This document shows positions 1 through 9,889 of a stretch of DNA of 64,000 nucleotides, piece by piece. Origin of the DNA: JAWKRB01 sp041389885. GTDB taxonomy: Bacteria; Myxococcota_A; Polyangia; Polyangiales; Ga0077539. The stretch spans positions 124,001 through 188,000 of the forward strand of contig JAWKRB010000012.1 in the NCBI GenBank assembly GCA_041389885.1. The letters are read 5' to 3'. The position numbers and the translations under genes were made by a program. Within the stretch, counting starts at the first letter, position 1. Each line of letters begins with the position of its first letter. The notes beneath the pieces were generated by a model. The model did no database searches. It was not told the DNA's origin and worked only from the letters and a program-made list of their open reading frames with translations.

Positions 1-1526
<1,526 letters not shown>

Positions 1527-1702
1527 CGGCGGCGACTATCGCACGGCCCGCGCGGTCGGCGGCGCCCCTCCCCCGCAGGACCTCACCGGTCGCATCAGTG
1601 CGCGGGGAGCGGCGCGAGCTCCTCCGCCCGGAGAATGCCGCCCACCCGCGCGCAACGCGTCGAGGCCGCGTGCTAGAAGCATCGCGGAGGAGGTCGTAGG
1701 GC

Positions 1703-2230
1703 ATGCCGGGTTCCTGTGCGCAGTGCGGTTGTTCGCGCGGCCATCATCTGTACGACTGCCCGACGCTCCAGCGCGCCGCGCTGGAGAACGACGACGCGAC
1801 GATCCGCCGTATGACGGGTGAGTTCGCCTTCCTCAACAGCTTTCACCCCGCGGCGGTGTCCTTCGAGGGCGCGCTCTACCCCTCCGTCGAGCACGCGTTC
1901 CATGCGGCGAAGACGCTCGATCTCGCTGCGCGAGAGGCGCTTCTGACGACGAGCCCGGCGGGGGCGAAGCGCCTCGGCACCCGCGTCGCGCTGAGGCCCG
2001 ACTGGGAGTCGGTGAAGCTCGGGGTGATGGCGTCCCTCGTGAGGGCGAAGTTCAGCGCCCCCGAGCTCCGCGCGCGCCTCGTCGCGACGGCGCCGCGCGC
2101 GATCATCGAAGGCAACTGGTGGCACGACAACTTCTGGGGCGTCTGTCACTGCCCGACCTGCGGCGGCCGGGGCTTGAACCACCTCGGCCTGATCCTCACC
2201 GAGGTTCGTGACGAGGCGCGCGGGGCTTGA
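1703..2230 (+). CDS. NADAR family (YbiA-like) N-glycosidase with added Cys clusters
   Basis: A 175-residue protein with a NADAR (DUF1768/YbiA) fold. The core FLNSFHPAAVSFEGALYPSVEH followed by AFHAAKT matches the family pattern, and GNWWHDNFWG near the C-terminus matches its second conserved block. Family members hydrolyse N-glycosidic bonds, for example in damaged riboflavin intermediates or ADP-ribose derivatives. Unusually, it has a cysteine cluster at the N-terminus (CAQCGC...C) and another near the end (CHCPTCGG), which could form a zinc site joining both ends. The start is the ATG at 1703, preceded by a GGAGGAGG-like ribosome site. The gene is divergent from the kinase. The exact substrate is unknown. 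Confidence 0.82.
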   Translation: MPGSCAQCGCSRGHHLYDCPTLQRAALENDDATIRRMTGEFAFLNSFHPAAVSFEGALYPSVEHAFHAAKTLDLAAREALLTTSPAGAKRLGTRVALRPDWESVKLGVMASLVRAKFSAPELRARLVATAPRAIIEGNWWHDNFWGVCHCPTCGGRGLNHLGLILTEVRDEARGA

Positions 2231-2405
2231 GCTCCCTCGAGGACGGGCAGACCTCCCTCTCCGAAGCCCTCGCCTTGCACGCTTGCACGCCGCCCCACGC
2301 GACCGCGGCCCGTGCGGCCCTTCGTGCATCAAACTCCTGCGGCCCAATCGGTTACGACACGTTCTACCTCGTCGCAGGATTTCGCAGCGTCCCAGAACGC
2401 GCCGG

Positions 2406-3297
2406 ATGAGGCGCGACGGAGGGAAGGAACGCGAGGACAGCGACCGGAGGGCGCGGAGCCTGGTACACGTCAGTGGAGAGGAGGTAGTGTCTGGTAATGG
2501 AGAGGAAGACCGTGCGGAGGAGCTGAGCTCGAGCGCTGCGGGCAGCTCCCCACGAGAGATCGTCGAGCGGGTGCTTGCACGCAACACTCTGATCAAGGTC
2601 GCGCTGAGTTTGCTCCATGAGCGCGGACGGCCGGCGGACGCAGACGCCGCCGAGCGACTCGTCGACGCACACGCGCGGCGAGAGGCGGAGCCGTGGGTCA
2701 TCGCGCAGCTTCTCGCGCGGGTGCCGCACCCCGCGGGGCTCGCGACGGCGATCGCGCTGCTGGTCGCGGACCGCGATTACGCCGATGTCTCTGCGGCGGA
2801 GGCCGTCACGAGCATGGGCGATCGCAGCGTCGCGCCGACGCTGGAGGCGCTGCTGCTCACGCGCACGGAGATCGACGCACGACGCGGCGCGGCCTGCGCG
2901 CTCGGTGGGGTGCTCGGCGCAGACGCGGTCCCCACGCTACGAAGGGCGCTTCGTGAGGGGCGCATTCTGCGCACGGCGGGTGGCGCTCGCGCTGGCGGAG
3001 GTGAGCGACGTCGTCCTCACGACGTGGCTCCACGGCGACGCGAGCGACCGCGGGCTCGCGCTGGAGGCGCTGCACCAGCGGCTTGCGCACATCGCGTGGG
3101 AGAAGTTGCACCCGCAGCGGTTCTGCTTCGCGGCCTGGCACAAGGGGGTCACGCCGTCTGCGGAGCTCGCGCCGCTGGTGAAAGACGCGCTCCGCGAGGG
3201 CGGTACGGAGCTTCTCGCGAGCGAGCGCGAACGCATCACCGAATGGCTCGACGGCGCGAAGGCACACTCGCCTGCGGTACAATCGGGTCATGGCTGA
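2406..3297 (+). pseudogene. HEAT-repeat protein, single-base frameshift
   Basis: Two overlapping frames together encode one HEAT-type alpha-helical repeat protein. The upstream frame carries repeats such as VAPTLEALLLTRTEIDARRGA and AVPTLRRALREG; the downstream frame continues with ARRVALALAEVSDVVLTTWL and runs to 3297. Removing one G from the GGGG run at 2957-2960 joins them as RRALREGAFCARRVALALAEV, so this is a frameshift or a homopolymer sequencing error. The start is ambiguous: an ATG at 2406, or a GTG at 2487 after a GGAGAGGAGG-like site. The stop overlaps the ATG of the Uma2 gene by 8 nt, suggesting translational coupling and that the downstream frame was real coding sequence. Confidence 0.65.
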
Positions 3298-3865
3298 GTC
3301 CGCGCGACGCCTCCCGACCTTCGACGCGCTCTACGCCGAGATCGAGGCGCTGCCGCCGAACCTCACGGGCGAGATCTATCCCGCGGGGGTGCTGCGCACG
3401 ATGTCGCGCCCCGGTCGCGCCCATCGCTGGGCGAGTCAGCGGGTGCAGCGCGCCCTCCAAGGGATCAATCGTATCCAGGACGGCTCCGGCTGGTGGATCG
3501 AGGTCGACGCCGAGATACGGCTCGGCGACGAGCTCTTCGTGCCCGACCTCTCGGGGTGGCGCGTCGAGCGCGTGCCCGAGTTCCCCGACGAGAACCCCAT
3601 TCTCCTCACGCCGGACTGGTGCTGCGAGGTGCTCTCGCCGTCCACCGCCCGCGCCGATCGAACCGAGAAGCTCCCGCGCTACGCACAACGCGGCGTCGCG
3701 TGGGTGTGGCTCGTCGATCCCGCGATGCGCGCGGTGGAGGTGTACGCGTGCGAGGGCGGGCGTCCAACGCTCGCGCAGACCGCCGTCGACGACGCGACGA
3801 TCGCGTTGCAGCCCTTCGGGATCGACATCGCGCTCGGGGGCTGGTGGCTCCCGGCGCAGCCCTGA
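3290..3865 (+). CDS. Uma2 family endonuclease (DUF820)
   Basis: A 191-residue protein of the Uma2/DUF820 family, a PD-(D/E)XK restriction-nuclease-like fold. Matching blocks are VDAEIRLGDELFVPDLSGWR, CEVLSPSTARADRTEKLPRYA and GVAWVWLVDPAMRAVEVY. The PD of FVPDLSGW and the E of CEVLSP fit the catalytic acidic positions, and R/K residues follow. The start codon overlaps the end of the preceding HEAT gene. Uma2 genes are abundant in cyanobacteria and in myxobacteria and their biological role is unclear. Length is typical for the family. Confidence 0.85.
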   Translation: MAESARRLPTFDALYAEIEALPPNLTGEIYPAGVLRTMSRPGRAHRWASQRVQRALQGINRIQDGSGWWIEVDAEIRLGDELFVPDLSGWRVERVPEFPDENPILLTPDWCCEVLSPSTARADRTEKLPRYAQRGVAWVWLVDPAMRAVEVYACEGGRPTLAQTAVDDATIALQPFGIDIALGGWWLPAQP

Positions 3866-3922
3866 CCCCGCGCGCACCGTCGTCCCTGTCGTCTCGTCAC
3901 CCGCGCTGGTACGCACCGTGCT

Positions 3923-4855
3923 GTGATCGCGAGCGTGATCCACCTGCGAACGTCTCTCCCGTTGCTTCTCGCGCTCCTCGGCGCGGCCTGCTCGAGCACC
4001 GTCACCGAGGTCGCGAACTCGTCGAGCTTGTGCACGCTCCCCAACGGCGGCACCTGCCCGCCCGGCGCGCCGTGCCCGCACCCCGACGGCTGCAACACGT
4101 GCACCTGCGGCCCGAACCAGGTCCTCGCGTGCACCGAGCGGGCCTGCGCCGTCGACGCCGGGACCGCGGCAGACGCGCCGGTCTCGACGCTCGACGCGGC
4201 ACAAGACGTCACGCCCTCCACCGACGCCTCGCGCACCTGCGAGCGCAGCGCAGACTGCCCCTCGGGGGAGCGCTGCGTGTTCTCCCCCACCACGGGCTGC
4301 GGCGAGTCGGACTTCGGCGTGTGCCGGGCGGTCCCCGGCTGCGAGAGCCTCCCGGTGGCGCCGCTGTTCTGCGGCTGCGACGGTCGCACCTTCAACATGC
4401 CCAACGCCTGTCCCCCCGATCGCCCCTTCACCGCCGAAGGGCCCTGCGCCCCGAGGGGAGCGGCGATGCTCTGGCAGGCGCCGGGCGGCTTCGCGGGCAC
4501 GGGCCCCGCGGTGCGCGTCGAGGACAACGGCGCCGTGTCGATCTGGACCTCGGTCTCCGAGCTCACCCTCGACGGCCCCGCGCCCGCGCCCGACCGCCGC
4601 ATCGCGCTGTCGAGCTACCTCACCGAGGTGCTCTTCGCGCGCTGGAACCAGATAGACCTCCGCGCGCTGCCGCACGGGCCGAACGTGTCGAGCGACTGCT
4701 ACCCCAGCGTGACCGTGCGGCGCTGCGCGAGGTGCGACGCGACGACGCTGCGGTACCAGGGTCCGGCGCAGCTCACGCCGGAGATGAACCAGGTGTGGGC
4801 GTGGTTTGGAGAGAACGCCCCCGACGCGCAGCCGGGGCGCTACTGCGCGTTCTGA
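3923..4855 (+). CDS. Cysteine-rich lipoprotein, function unknown
   Basis: A 310-residue predicted lipoprotein. The N-terminal hydrophobic stretch LPLLLALLGAAC ends in a lipobox with Cys about residue 23. The mature part is cysteine-rich (CTLPNGGTCPPGAPCPHPDG, CNTCTCG, CERSADCPSGERC), resembling small disulphide-bonded extracellular modules, and the C-terminal 170 residues have fewer cysteines. A GTG at 3923 is taken as the start; a GTG at 3935 (VIHLRTSL) would give a shorter signal peptide and is equally possible. Function is not recognisable; the family context is the many cell-surface lipoproteins of myxobacteria. Confidence 0.75.
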   Translation: MIASVIHLRTSLPLLLALLGAACSSTVTEVANSSSLCTLPNGGTCPPGAPCPHPDGCNTCTCGPNQVLACTERACAVDAGTAADAPVSTLDAAQDVTPSTDASRTCERSADCPSGERCVFSPTTGCGESDFGVCRAVPGCESLPVAPLFCGCDGRTFNMPNACPPDRPFTAEGPCAPRGAAMLWQAPGGFAGTGPAVRVEDNGAVSIWTSVSELTLDGPAPAPDRRIALSSYLTEVLFARWNQIDLRALPHGPNVSSDCYPSVTVRRCARCDATTLRYQGPAQLTPEMNQVWAWFGENAPDAQPGRYCAF

Positions 4856-4858
4856 GCG

Positions 4859-5422
4859 TCAGACGACGCTGGGCGACAGCCGGCGAAACATCACGACCCG
4901 GAGCAGCGTCGAGAACGCGATCGACGCCGCGAGGCCGACGCCCGTCGCGCCGAGGAGCGCGTGGAGCCCGAGGGCGACCCCCGTGACCACCGCGGTCTCC
5001 ATCGGGCGCGCGAGGGCGCGGCGCACGCTCTCCTGCGCGGCGTCGACGGCGGAGATGCCCGGCGTGGTCACCGCGAGCACGAAGAGGTAGGCGAGAAAGA
5101 AGTTCGCGACGAGGGCCCCGGCGCCCAGCGCGAGGCCGCCCAGGGCGTGCGCGACGAGCCACACGATCCAGAGGATCAGGCCCGCGCTGAAGCGAGACCC
5201 GAGCCCGGTGAACGAGTCGCCCACAGACACCCGCTCGCCGCGCTGAATGCGCACGCACGTCTCGGTGTACCCCAGGAGCAGCGGTCCGGTGAGGAGCGTG
5301 AGGGTGCAGGCGCTGACGATGAGCACCAGCGCGCCGTCGACGAAGAGGGGGATGAGGTTCTCCCCCTGGGTGGCGCGGGTGAAGGTCTCTTTGAGGGCGT
5401 CTACCGAGTCGTCAGGGTTCAT
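4859..5422 (-). CDS. Multi-pass membrane protein, unknown function
   Basis: A 187-residue protein with four to five hydrophobic segments (for example ALVLIVSACTLTLLTGPLLL, LILWIVWLVAHALGG, ALVANFFLAYLFVLAVTT and VVTGVALGLHALLGATGVGL). The pattern resembles small DUF-type membrane proteins with a glycerophosphodiester-phosphodiesterase-like membrane region, but no specific motif was recognised. The start is the ATG at 5422. It converges on the lipoprotein gene at 3923-4855 and is probably transcribed alone. Confidence 0.72.
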   Translation of the reverse strand: MNPDDSVDALKETFTRATQGENLIPLFVDGALVLIVSACTLTLLTGPLLLGYTETCVRIQRGERVSVGDSFTGLGSRFSAGLILWIVWLVAHALGGLALGAGALVANFFLAYLFVLAVTTPGISAVDAAQESVRRALARPMETAVVTGVALGLHALLGATGVGLAASIAFSTLLRVVMFRRLSPSVV

Positions 5423-5501
5423 GCGTCGCTCCTTTCGAGGCGACGGCAGGGTACGACGCGCGGCGCGAGAACGGTTGCGCGCGATCGACGATAGGCTCTC
5501 C

Positions 5502-7877
5502 CTACAGCGGCCGGGGCGGCACGATCACCCGCACCTCGCGGCTGCCCAGGGGCGCGCCGCCGACGCCCACGGCGTCGAGAAAGAGCCGCAGGCGCGTGGA
5601 GCTCCGTGGATCGCCCTCGACCGTCTCGTTGCCGAAGGTCACCGAGAAGCGCACCCGCGTGCCGGGCACCGTGCGGTAGAGGGTCGTGAGGTCGGCGCGG
5701 GCGACGGCGTCGGCGGGGGCGACGCCTTCGGGGGCGGTCCAGCAGCCGTCGGCGGACATCGCGTAGGCGCAGGCGGTCTGCCGCTGCCTCACCATCGCCG
5801 AGGCGTCGAGGCCGCTCGCGTTGGTCGGGTCGTTGCGCACCGCGGTCGACACGTCCATCGGCAGGCGACGGGTGGCGGCGTCGAAGGCGCTCACGACGCG
5901 GGCGGAGAAGGCCCCCTCGACGCCGAGGTCTTCAGGGAGGTCGAACACGAAGGGCCGCCCGTCGCGGTCGACGGAGCCCGTGGCTGACGCGAGGGCGTGG
6001 AGGTCGAGGCACGGCGACCCGGGACGCCTCGCGACGGGCGCGGCGCCCTGGCAGCGCACGGAGGGGTTGGCGTTGAAGCCCAGCACCACCGCCCCGAGGC
6101 GCGTGAAGGCCGCGGCGACGTCGGTGAGGTCGTGGGGGCTCGGCGCGAGGCCGCCGTAGGGCGAGAACACCCGCGCGGTGCCGGGCTCGGGCGCGCCGTG
6201 GTGAAATTCGCCGTCGGTGAAGAGCATCACGAGGGGGAGCGAGCTCGCGCGAAAGCACGCGCCGCCTCGGGTGCCCTCGGGGCACCGCGCGGGGGGGATC
6301 CAGCACGGCGCGCCTCCTGGCTGATCGATGCACCCGCGGGGCTCCGACGGGGTGAACAGCCCCTCGCCCGTGATGGACTGGTAGAGCGCCTCGATCTGCG
6401 CGTCGGGGGCGTCTCCCCCCTGGCCGGCGCTGATGGCCCCGGCGGTGGCGGCGAGGTCGGCCACGCGGGCGGGGGGCTGAAGGGTGATCCCCTGCCCCGG
6501 CGCGCAGCCGGGCGTGCCGGGGGGGCCCGCGCAGAAGGGGTGCAGCGCGCGGTCGTTGGAGGCCCCGTAGGGGGTGACCGGAAAGTCTTCGTGGTGGTTC
6601 AGACCCAGCCAGGTGTCGGGGAGCCGCGCGGTGATCCCGTCGACGAGGCCCCCCCGCAGCGCGCCCAGGGACGACTGGAGCGCGCGCAGCGTGGGCCCCA
6701 TGCTCGCGGTGCTGTCGACCAGCAGCAGCGCGTCGGCGGAGCGCAGCGTGGCGACGAATTCCACCTCGCGGCGCACGGGGGCGCCCTGCCAGGGGAGCAG
6801 GAGGTACAGCGCGTCTTCGGGCGGGCGGCGGCGCGCGTCGGTGGCGCAGCCGGTGAGGGTCTGGTCGGCGCACCAGGCGCCCTCGATGGAGTCGATCACC
6901 CCGTCGTCGTCGCTGTCGGGGTCGCAGCGCCCGGTGCCGAGGAGGTCCTCTTCTTGATCAGAGAGCCCGTCGTTGTCGGAGTCGTTGTCGAGGTAGTCGG
7001 GGACGCCGTCGGGGTGGCTCACGCCGAGGGTGCGCGTGCGCGCGTCGAGCTCGACGGGGCACTCCGCGGGAGGCGTCGCGGGGTCACGGTCTCCGGCCTC
7101 TTCGGCGTCGCCCGAGCGCCCGGTCTTGTCGCCGTCCCCATCGCTGTCGAGGTCGCGAAAGTTCGGAGCCCCGTCCCCGTCGGTGTCGGCCGCGCCCTCC
7201 TGCGCGTCGAGCACGGTGTCGCCGTCGCTGTCCTCGTCCCGCCAGTCGGGGACGCCGTCGTCGTCGGTGTCGGCGGCGTCTGCGGTCCCCGAGGCGATCT
7301 CCACGGAGTTCGCGATCCGGTCGTTGTCGGCGTCGAGGTCGGCGTAGTCGGGCACGCCGTCGCCGTCGGTGTCCCACGGCGCGCAGGACCACCCCGTCAC
7401 GGCGCGGGCGAGCACCCCGGGGCGGTCGAGGGAGAGGCACGTCGCCGGCGGCGCATCGCCCCCGTGTTGCGCGGGCGAAGGCGCGACCTGGTCGGCGTCG
7501 CGCAGGGAGTCTCCGTTGGCGTCGGCGTCGGCCGTGTCGGGGATGCCGTCGTTGTCGCTGTCTCGCAGCGGGTCGAAGCACCCCCGGGCGGCGCCCGCGT
7601 TGGCCTCGAACGCATCGGGGATGCCGTCGTTGTCGCTGTCGGGGTCGAGGGCGTCGGGGATGTCGTCGCGGTCGCTGTCTCCGCGGCCCTCGACGCTGCT
7701 GGCGATGCCATCACCGTCGGGGTCGTCGGCCACGGAGCAGGGGCCCTGCGGCAGCGGGAGGTCCGTCGCGGGGACGTCGACCGCGGCGTCACCCTGGGGA
7801 GCGTCGCCGGGCGTTGTTCTGCTGCACGCGAGGAGGCACAGCGCCGAGATCAGCGCCGCGCGATAAGGGAGAAGCAC
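5502..7877 (-). CDS. Lipoprotein with thrombospondin type-3 repeats and a vWA-like domain
   Basis: A 791-residue secreted lipoprotein. The signal peptide ends in CLLAC, giving a lipidated Cys near residue 18. Residues about 45-340 hold many Asp-rich calcium-binding TSP3 repeats (DSDNDGIPD, DTDGDGVPD, DADNDRIANSVE). From about residue 365 a von Willebrand A-like domain begins with ALLLVDSTASMG, a MIDAS motif of DxTxS form rather than the usual DxSxS, and further vWA-like blocks follow (VMLFTDGEFH). It is probably exposed on the outer membrane and binds calcium. The start is a GTG at 7877; a TACGAT box lies 7 nt before it on the minus strand. Confidence 0.88.
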   Translation of the reverse strand: MLLPYRAALISALCLLACSRTTPGDAPQGDAAVDVPATDLPLPQGPCSVADDPDGDGIASSVEGRGDSDRDDIPDALDPDSDNDGIPDAFEANAGAARGCFDPLRDSDNDGIPDTADADANGDSLRDADQVAPSPAQHGGDAPPATCLSLDRPGVLARAVTGWSCAPWDTDGDGVPDYADLDADNDRIANSVEIASGTADAADTDDDGVPDWRDEDSDGDTVLDAQEGAADTDGDGAPNFRDLDSDGDGDKTGRSGDAEEAGDRDPATPPAECPVELDARTRTLGVSHPDGVPDYLDNDSDNDGLSDQEEDLLGTGRCDPDSDDDGVIDSIEGAWCADQTLTGCATDARRRPPEDALYLLLPWQGAPVRREVEFVATLRSADALLLVDSTASMGPTLRALQSSLGALRGGLVDGITARLPDTWLGLNHHEDFPVTPYGASNDRALHPFCAGPPGTPGCAPGQGITLQPPARVADLAATAGAISAGQGGDAPDAQIEALYQSITGEGLFTPSEPRGCIDQPGGAPCWIPPARCPEGTRGGACFRASSLPLVMLFTDGEFHHGAPEPGTARVFSPYGGLAPSPHDLTDVAAAFTRLGAVVLGFNANPSVRCQGAAPVARRPGSPCLDLHALASATGSVDRDGRPFVFDLPEDLGVEGAFSARVVSAFDAATRRLPMDVSTAVRNDPTNASGLDASAMVRQRQTACAYAMSADGCWTAPEGVAPADAVARADLTTLYRTVPGTRVRFSVTFGNETVEGDPRSSTRLRLFLDAVGVGGAPLGSREVRVIVPPRPL

Positions 7878-7895
7878 GCCGGAGATCGTAGCATT

Positions 7896-9665
7896 TCAGC
7901 GGCCGAGCGCGCGCTCGATGCGGGCGCGGATCACCGCCCGCGCGATGGGGTGGTAGCCCTCCGCCGCCCGCTCGAAGGTCGAAGCCGCCACGGGGCGGGT
8001 CTCGGCGCGCGCGAGGAGCCCGTCGTACAGGGGCTTGAGGTACTTCATGCGACCGACGGCGCAGAGCACCCGCTCGACCTCGGGGAGGGCGGGCGCGTAG
8101 CCCGACGCGAGCGCGAGCTCGAGCCAGGCGACCTTCACCTCCATGTTCCCGGTCTGCGAGAGCGCGAAGCGCGCGTCGAGGTCGCGCAGCAGCGCGTGGT
8201 CGGTCTCGCGTGGGAGCCGGTCGAGGTAGAGCTGCCACTCCGTCGACGACATCGCCCGGCCCGCGGCGTCGTCGGGCGCGGCGCTCCCGAGGGCCTCGAC
8301 GCGGTCGAGCATCGCGCTGCGGGTGACGGGCGCGTCGTCGGGCACGCCCTCGCCGTCGACCCACTCCCGCCAGCGCACGGCCTCGAGGGCGCCCGGCAGC
8401 TCGCGCTGCGCGAAGGCGATGAACGCGTCGGTGGTGATCGACGTGAAGCGGTGCGCGTCGAAGTACGCCCGCGCGAAGGCGTCGAAGCGAGGGCGCCCCA
8501 CCCGCGCCTCGATCGCGCGCAGAAAGAGGTTCCCCTTGTCGTAGGGGACCTCGCTGAACGCGTCGTCGGGGTCGACCCCCTCGAGCGACACCCGCAGGCG
8601 CGTGAGCTCGGGCCGTCCCTGGGCGCGAAAGCGCGCCACGGCGTCGTCCAAGCCCTTGCGGCACAAGGCGCTCGAGAGCGCGGCCATGTCCTCGCCCTCG
8701 ATGGCCTCGACGATGCGAATCTCGGCGTAGCGGGTCCAGCCCTCGTTGAGCCAGAAGTGCTGCGCGTCGGCGTTGGTCACGAGGTTGCCCGACCACGCGT
8801 GGGCGAGCTCGTGGGCGATGACCCGCACCTGCGAGCGGTCGCCCGCGAGGAGCGTCGGGGTCACGAAGGTCAGCCGGGGGTTCTCCATGCCGCCGTAGGG
8901 GAACGACGGGGGCATCACGAGGATGTCGTAGCGGTCCCAGGCGTAGGGGCCGAAGAGGGCCTCGCCCGCGGCCATCATCGCCTCGACGCCCTCGAACTCC
9001 CACGCCGCGGCGTCGACCACCGAGGGCTCGGCCCACACCCGCGAGCGGGGCCCGAGCTCACGCGAGGCGAGCTCGCCCACAGCGAGGGCGATGAGGTAGG
9101 GCGGGATCGCCTGGGGCATCTCCCAGCGCTCCACCGCGACGTCGCCGGTGACCTCGCGGGAGACGTGCGCCGCGGCCATCAGCGCGCGCAGCGGCGCGGG
9201 CACCGTGAGCGAGGCGGTGAAGGTGATCCGGTGGCGAGGGGTGTCTTGGAGGGGGATCACCGAGCGCGCGTGGATCGCCTGGCACTGCGAGAAGAGGTAC
9301 GGCTGCGCGCCCCCGGCGGTCTGCGCGGGGGTGAGCCATTGCAGCGCGCTGGCCTCGGGCGAGGTGCTGTACGACAGGGTCACCGCGCGGGTGCCCTCGG
9401 CGAGGGAGAGCGTGAGCTTCGCGCCGAGGATCGGGTCGGCCGGGGCGAGGGCGAAGGGGACCTCCCTCCCCTGGTCGTCGCGCGCGCCGCGCACGGTGAG
9501 ATCGCGGGTGTCGAGGTCGAGGGGGCCGCGGCCCGGGGCGTCGAGGGTGAGCGTCGCCTCGGCGTCGAGGACGCGGCGGTCGAAGCTCACGCGAGCGTCC
9601 CAGGACAGCGAGACCACACGGGGCTGCGTGTCGTCGGCGTAGGAGTGCGGGTCCAGGCGAGCCAT
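7896..9665 (-). CDS. M1 family zinc aminopeptidase
   Basis: A 589-residue M1 (aminopeptidase N / leukotriene A4 hydrolase-like) metallopeptidase. Visible motifs are the substrate-anchoring GGMEN (residues 258-262), the zinc-binding HELAH (285-289), and the third ligand Glu in LNEGWT (E308), 18 residues after the second His. The N-terminal beta-rich domain and the C-terminal helical region are present, and length fits the family. No signal peptide is seen, so it is probably cytoplasmic. The ATG at 9665 was chosen because the extended frame upstream has no family similarity and a TAGAGT box lies 10 nt before this ATG. It lies 18 nt upstream of the TSP3 lipoprotein gene on the same strand. Confidence 0.93.
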   Translation of the reverse strand: MARLDPHSYADDTQPRVVSLSWDARVSFDRRVLDAEATLTLDAPGRGPLDLDTRDLTVRGARDDQGREVPFALAPADPILGAKLTLSLAEGTRAVTLSYSTSPEASALQWLTPAQTAGGAQPYLFSQCQAIHARSVIPLQDTPRHRITFTASLTVPAPLRALMAAAHVSREVTGDVAVERWEMPQAIPPYLIALAVGELASRELGPRSRVWAEPSVVDAAAWEFEGVEAMMAAGEALFGPYAWDRYDILVMPPSFPYGGMENPRLTFVTPTLLAGDRSQVRVIAHELAHAWSGNLVTNADAQHFWLNEGWTRYAEIRIVEAIEGEDMAALSSALCRKGLDDAVARFRAQGRPELTRLRVSLEGVDPDDAFSEVPYDKGNLFLRAIEARVGRPRFDAFARAYFDAHRFTSITTDAFIAFAQRELPGALEAVRWREWVDGEGVPDDAPVTRSAMLDRVEALGSAAPDDAAGRAMSSTEWQLYLDRLPRETDHALLRDLDARFALSQTGNMEVKVAWLELALASGYAPALPEVERVLCAVGRMKYLKPLYDGLLARAETRPVAASTFERAAEGYHPIARAVIRARIERALGR

Positions 9666-9775
9666 TGGGGCGCGGACTCTATGCCCTCGACGGCGAGGAA
9701 TTGAAGGCCGAACGAACCAGCGCCCGCGGCTCGTCGGATCGGCGACGTCGTTCGAGGCTCCGCGGCGATCGCGCA

Positions 9776-9805
9776 TTGAAGCGAGTCTCCAGACGGTGGT
9801 ACCCT
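9776..9805 (+). promoter_or_regulatory. Candidate sigma-70-type promoter
   Basis: TTGAAG at 9776-9781 and TACCCT at 9800-9805 are separated by 18 nt, upstream of the ATG at 9890. This is the only place in the divergent 224-bp gap (9666-9889) with a recognisable -35/-10 pair. Confidence 0.4.
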
Positions 9806-9889
9806 GTCGCGGCGCTTCGCCCGCGGCGTGTGTGGGTCGTCGGCAAGGTCCGACCGAGGCGCCCTCCCCCGCGCCTCGATCACTGAGCG

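Noticed and set aside
5997..9704. Very long plus-strand open frame (1235 codons)
   Set aside because: It is the antisense shadow of the TSP3 lipoprotein and M1 peptidase; it has repetitive Val/Gly/Ala/Arg composition and no motif.
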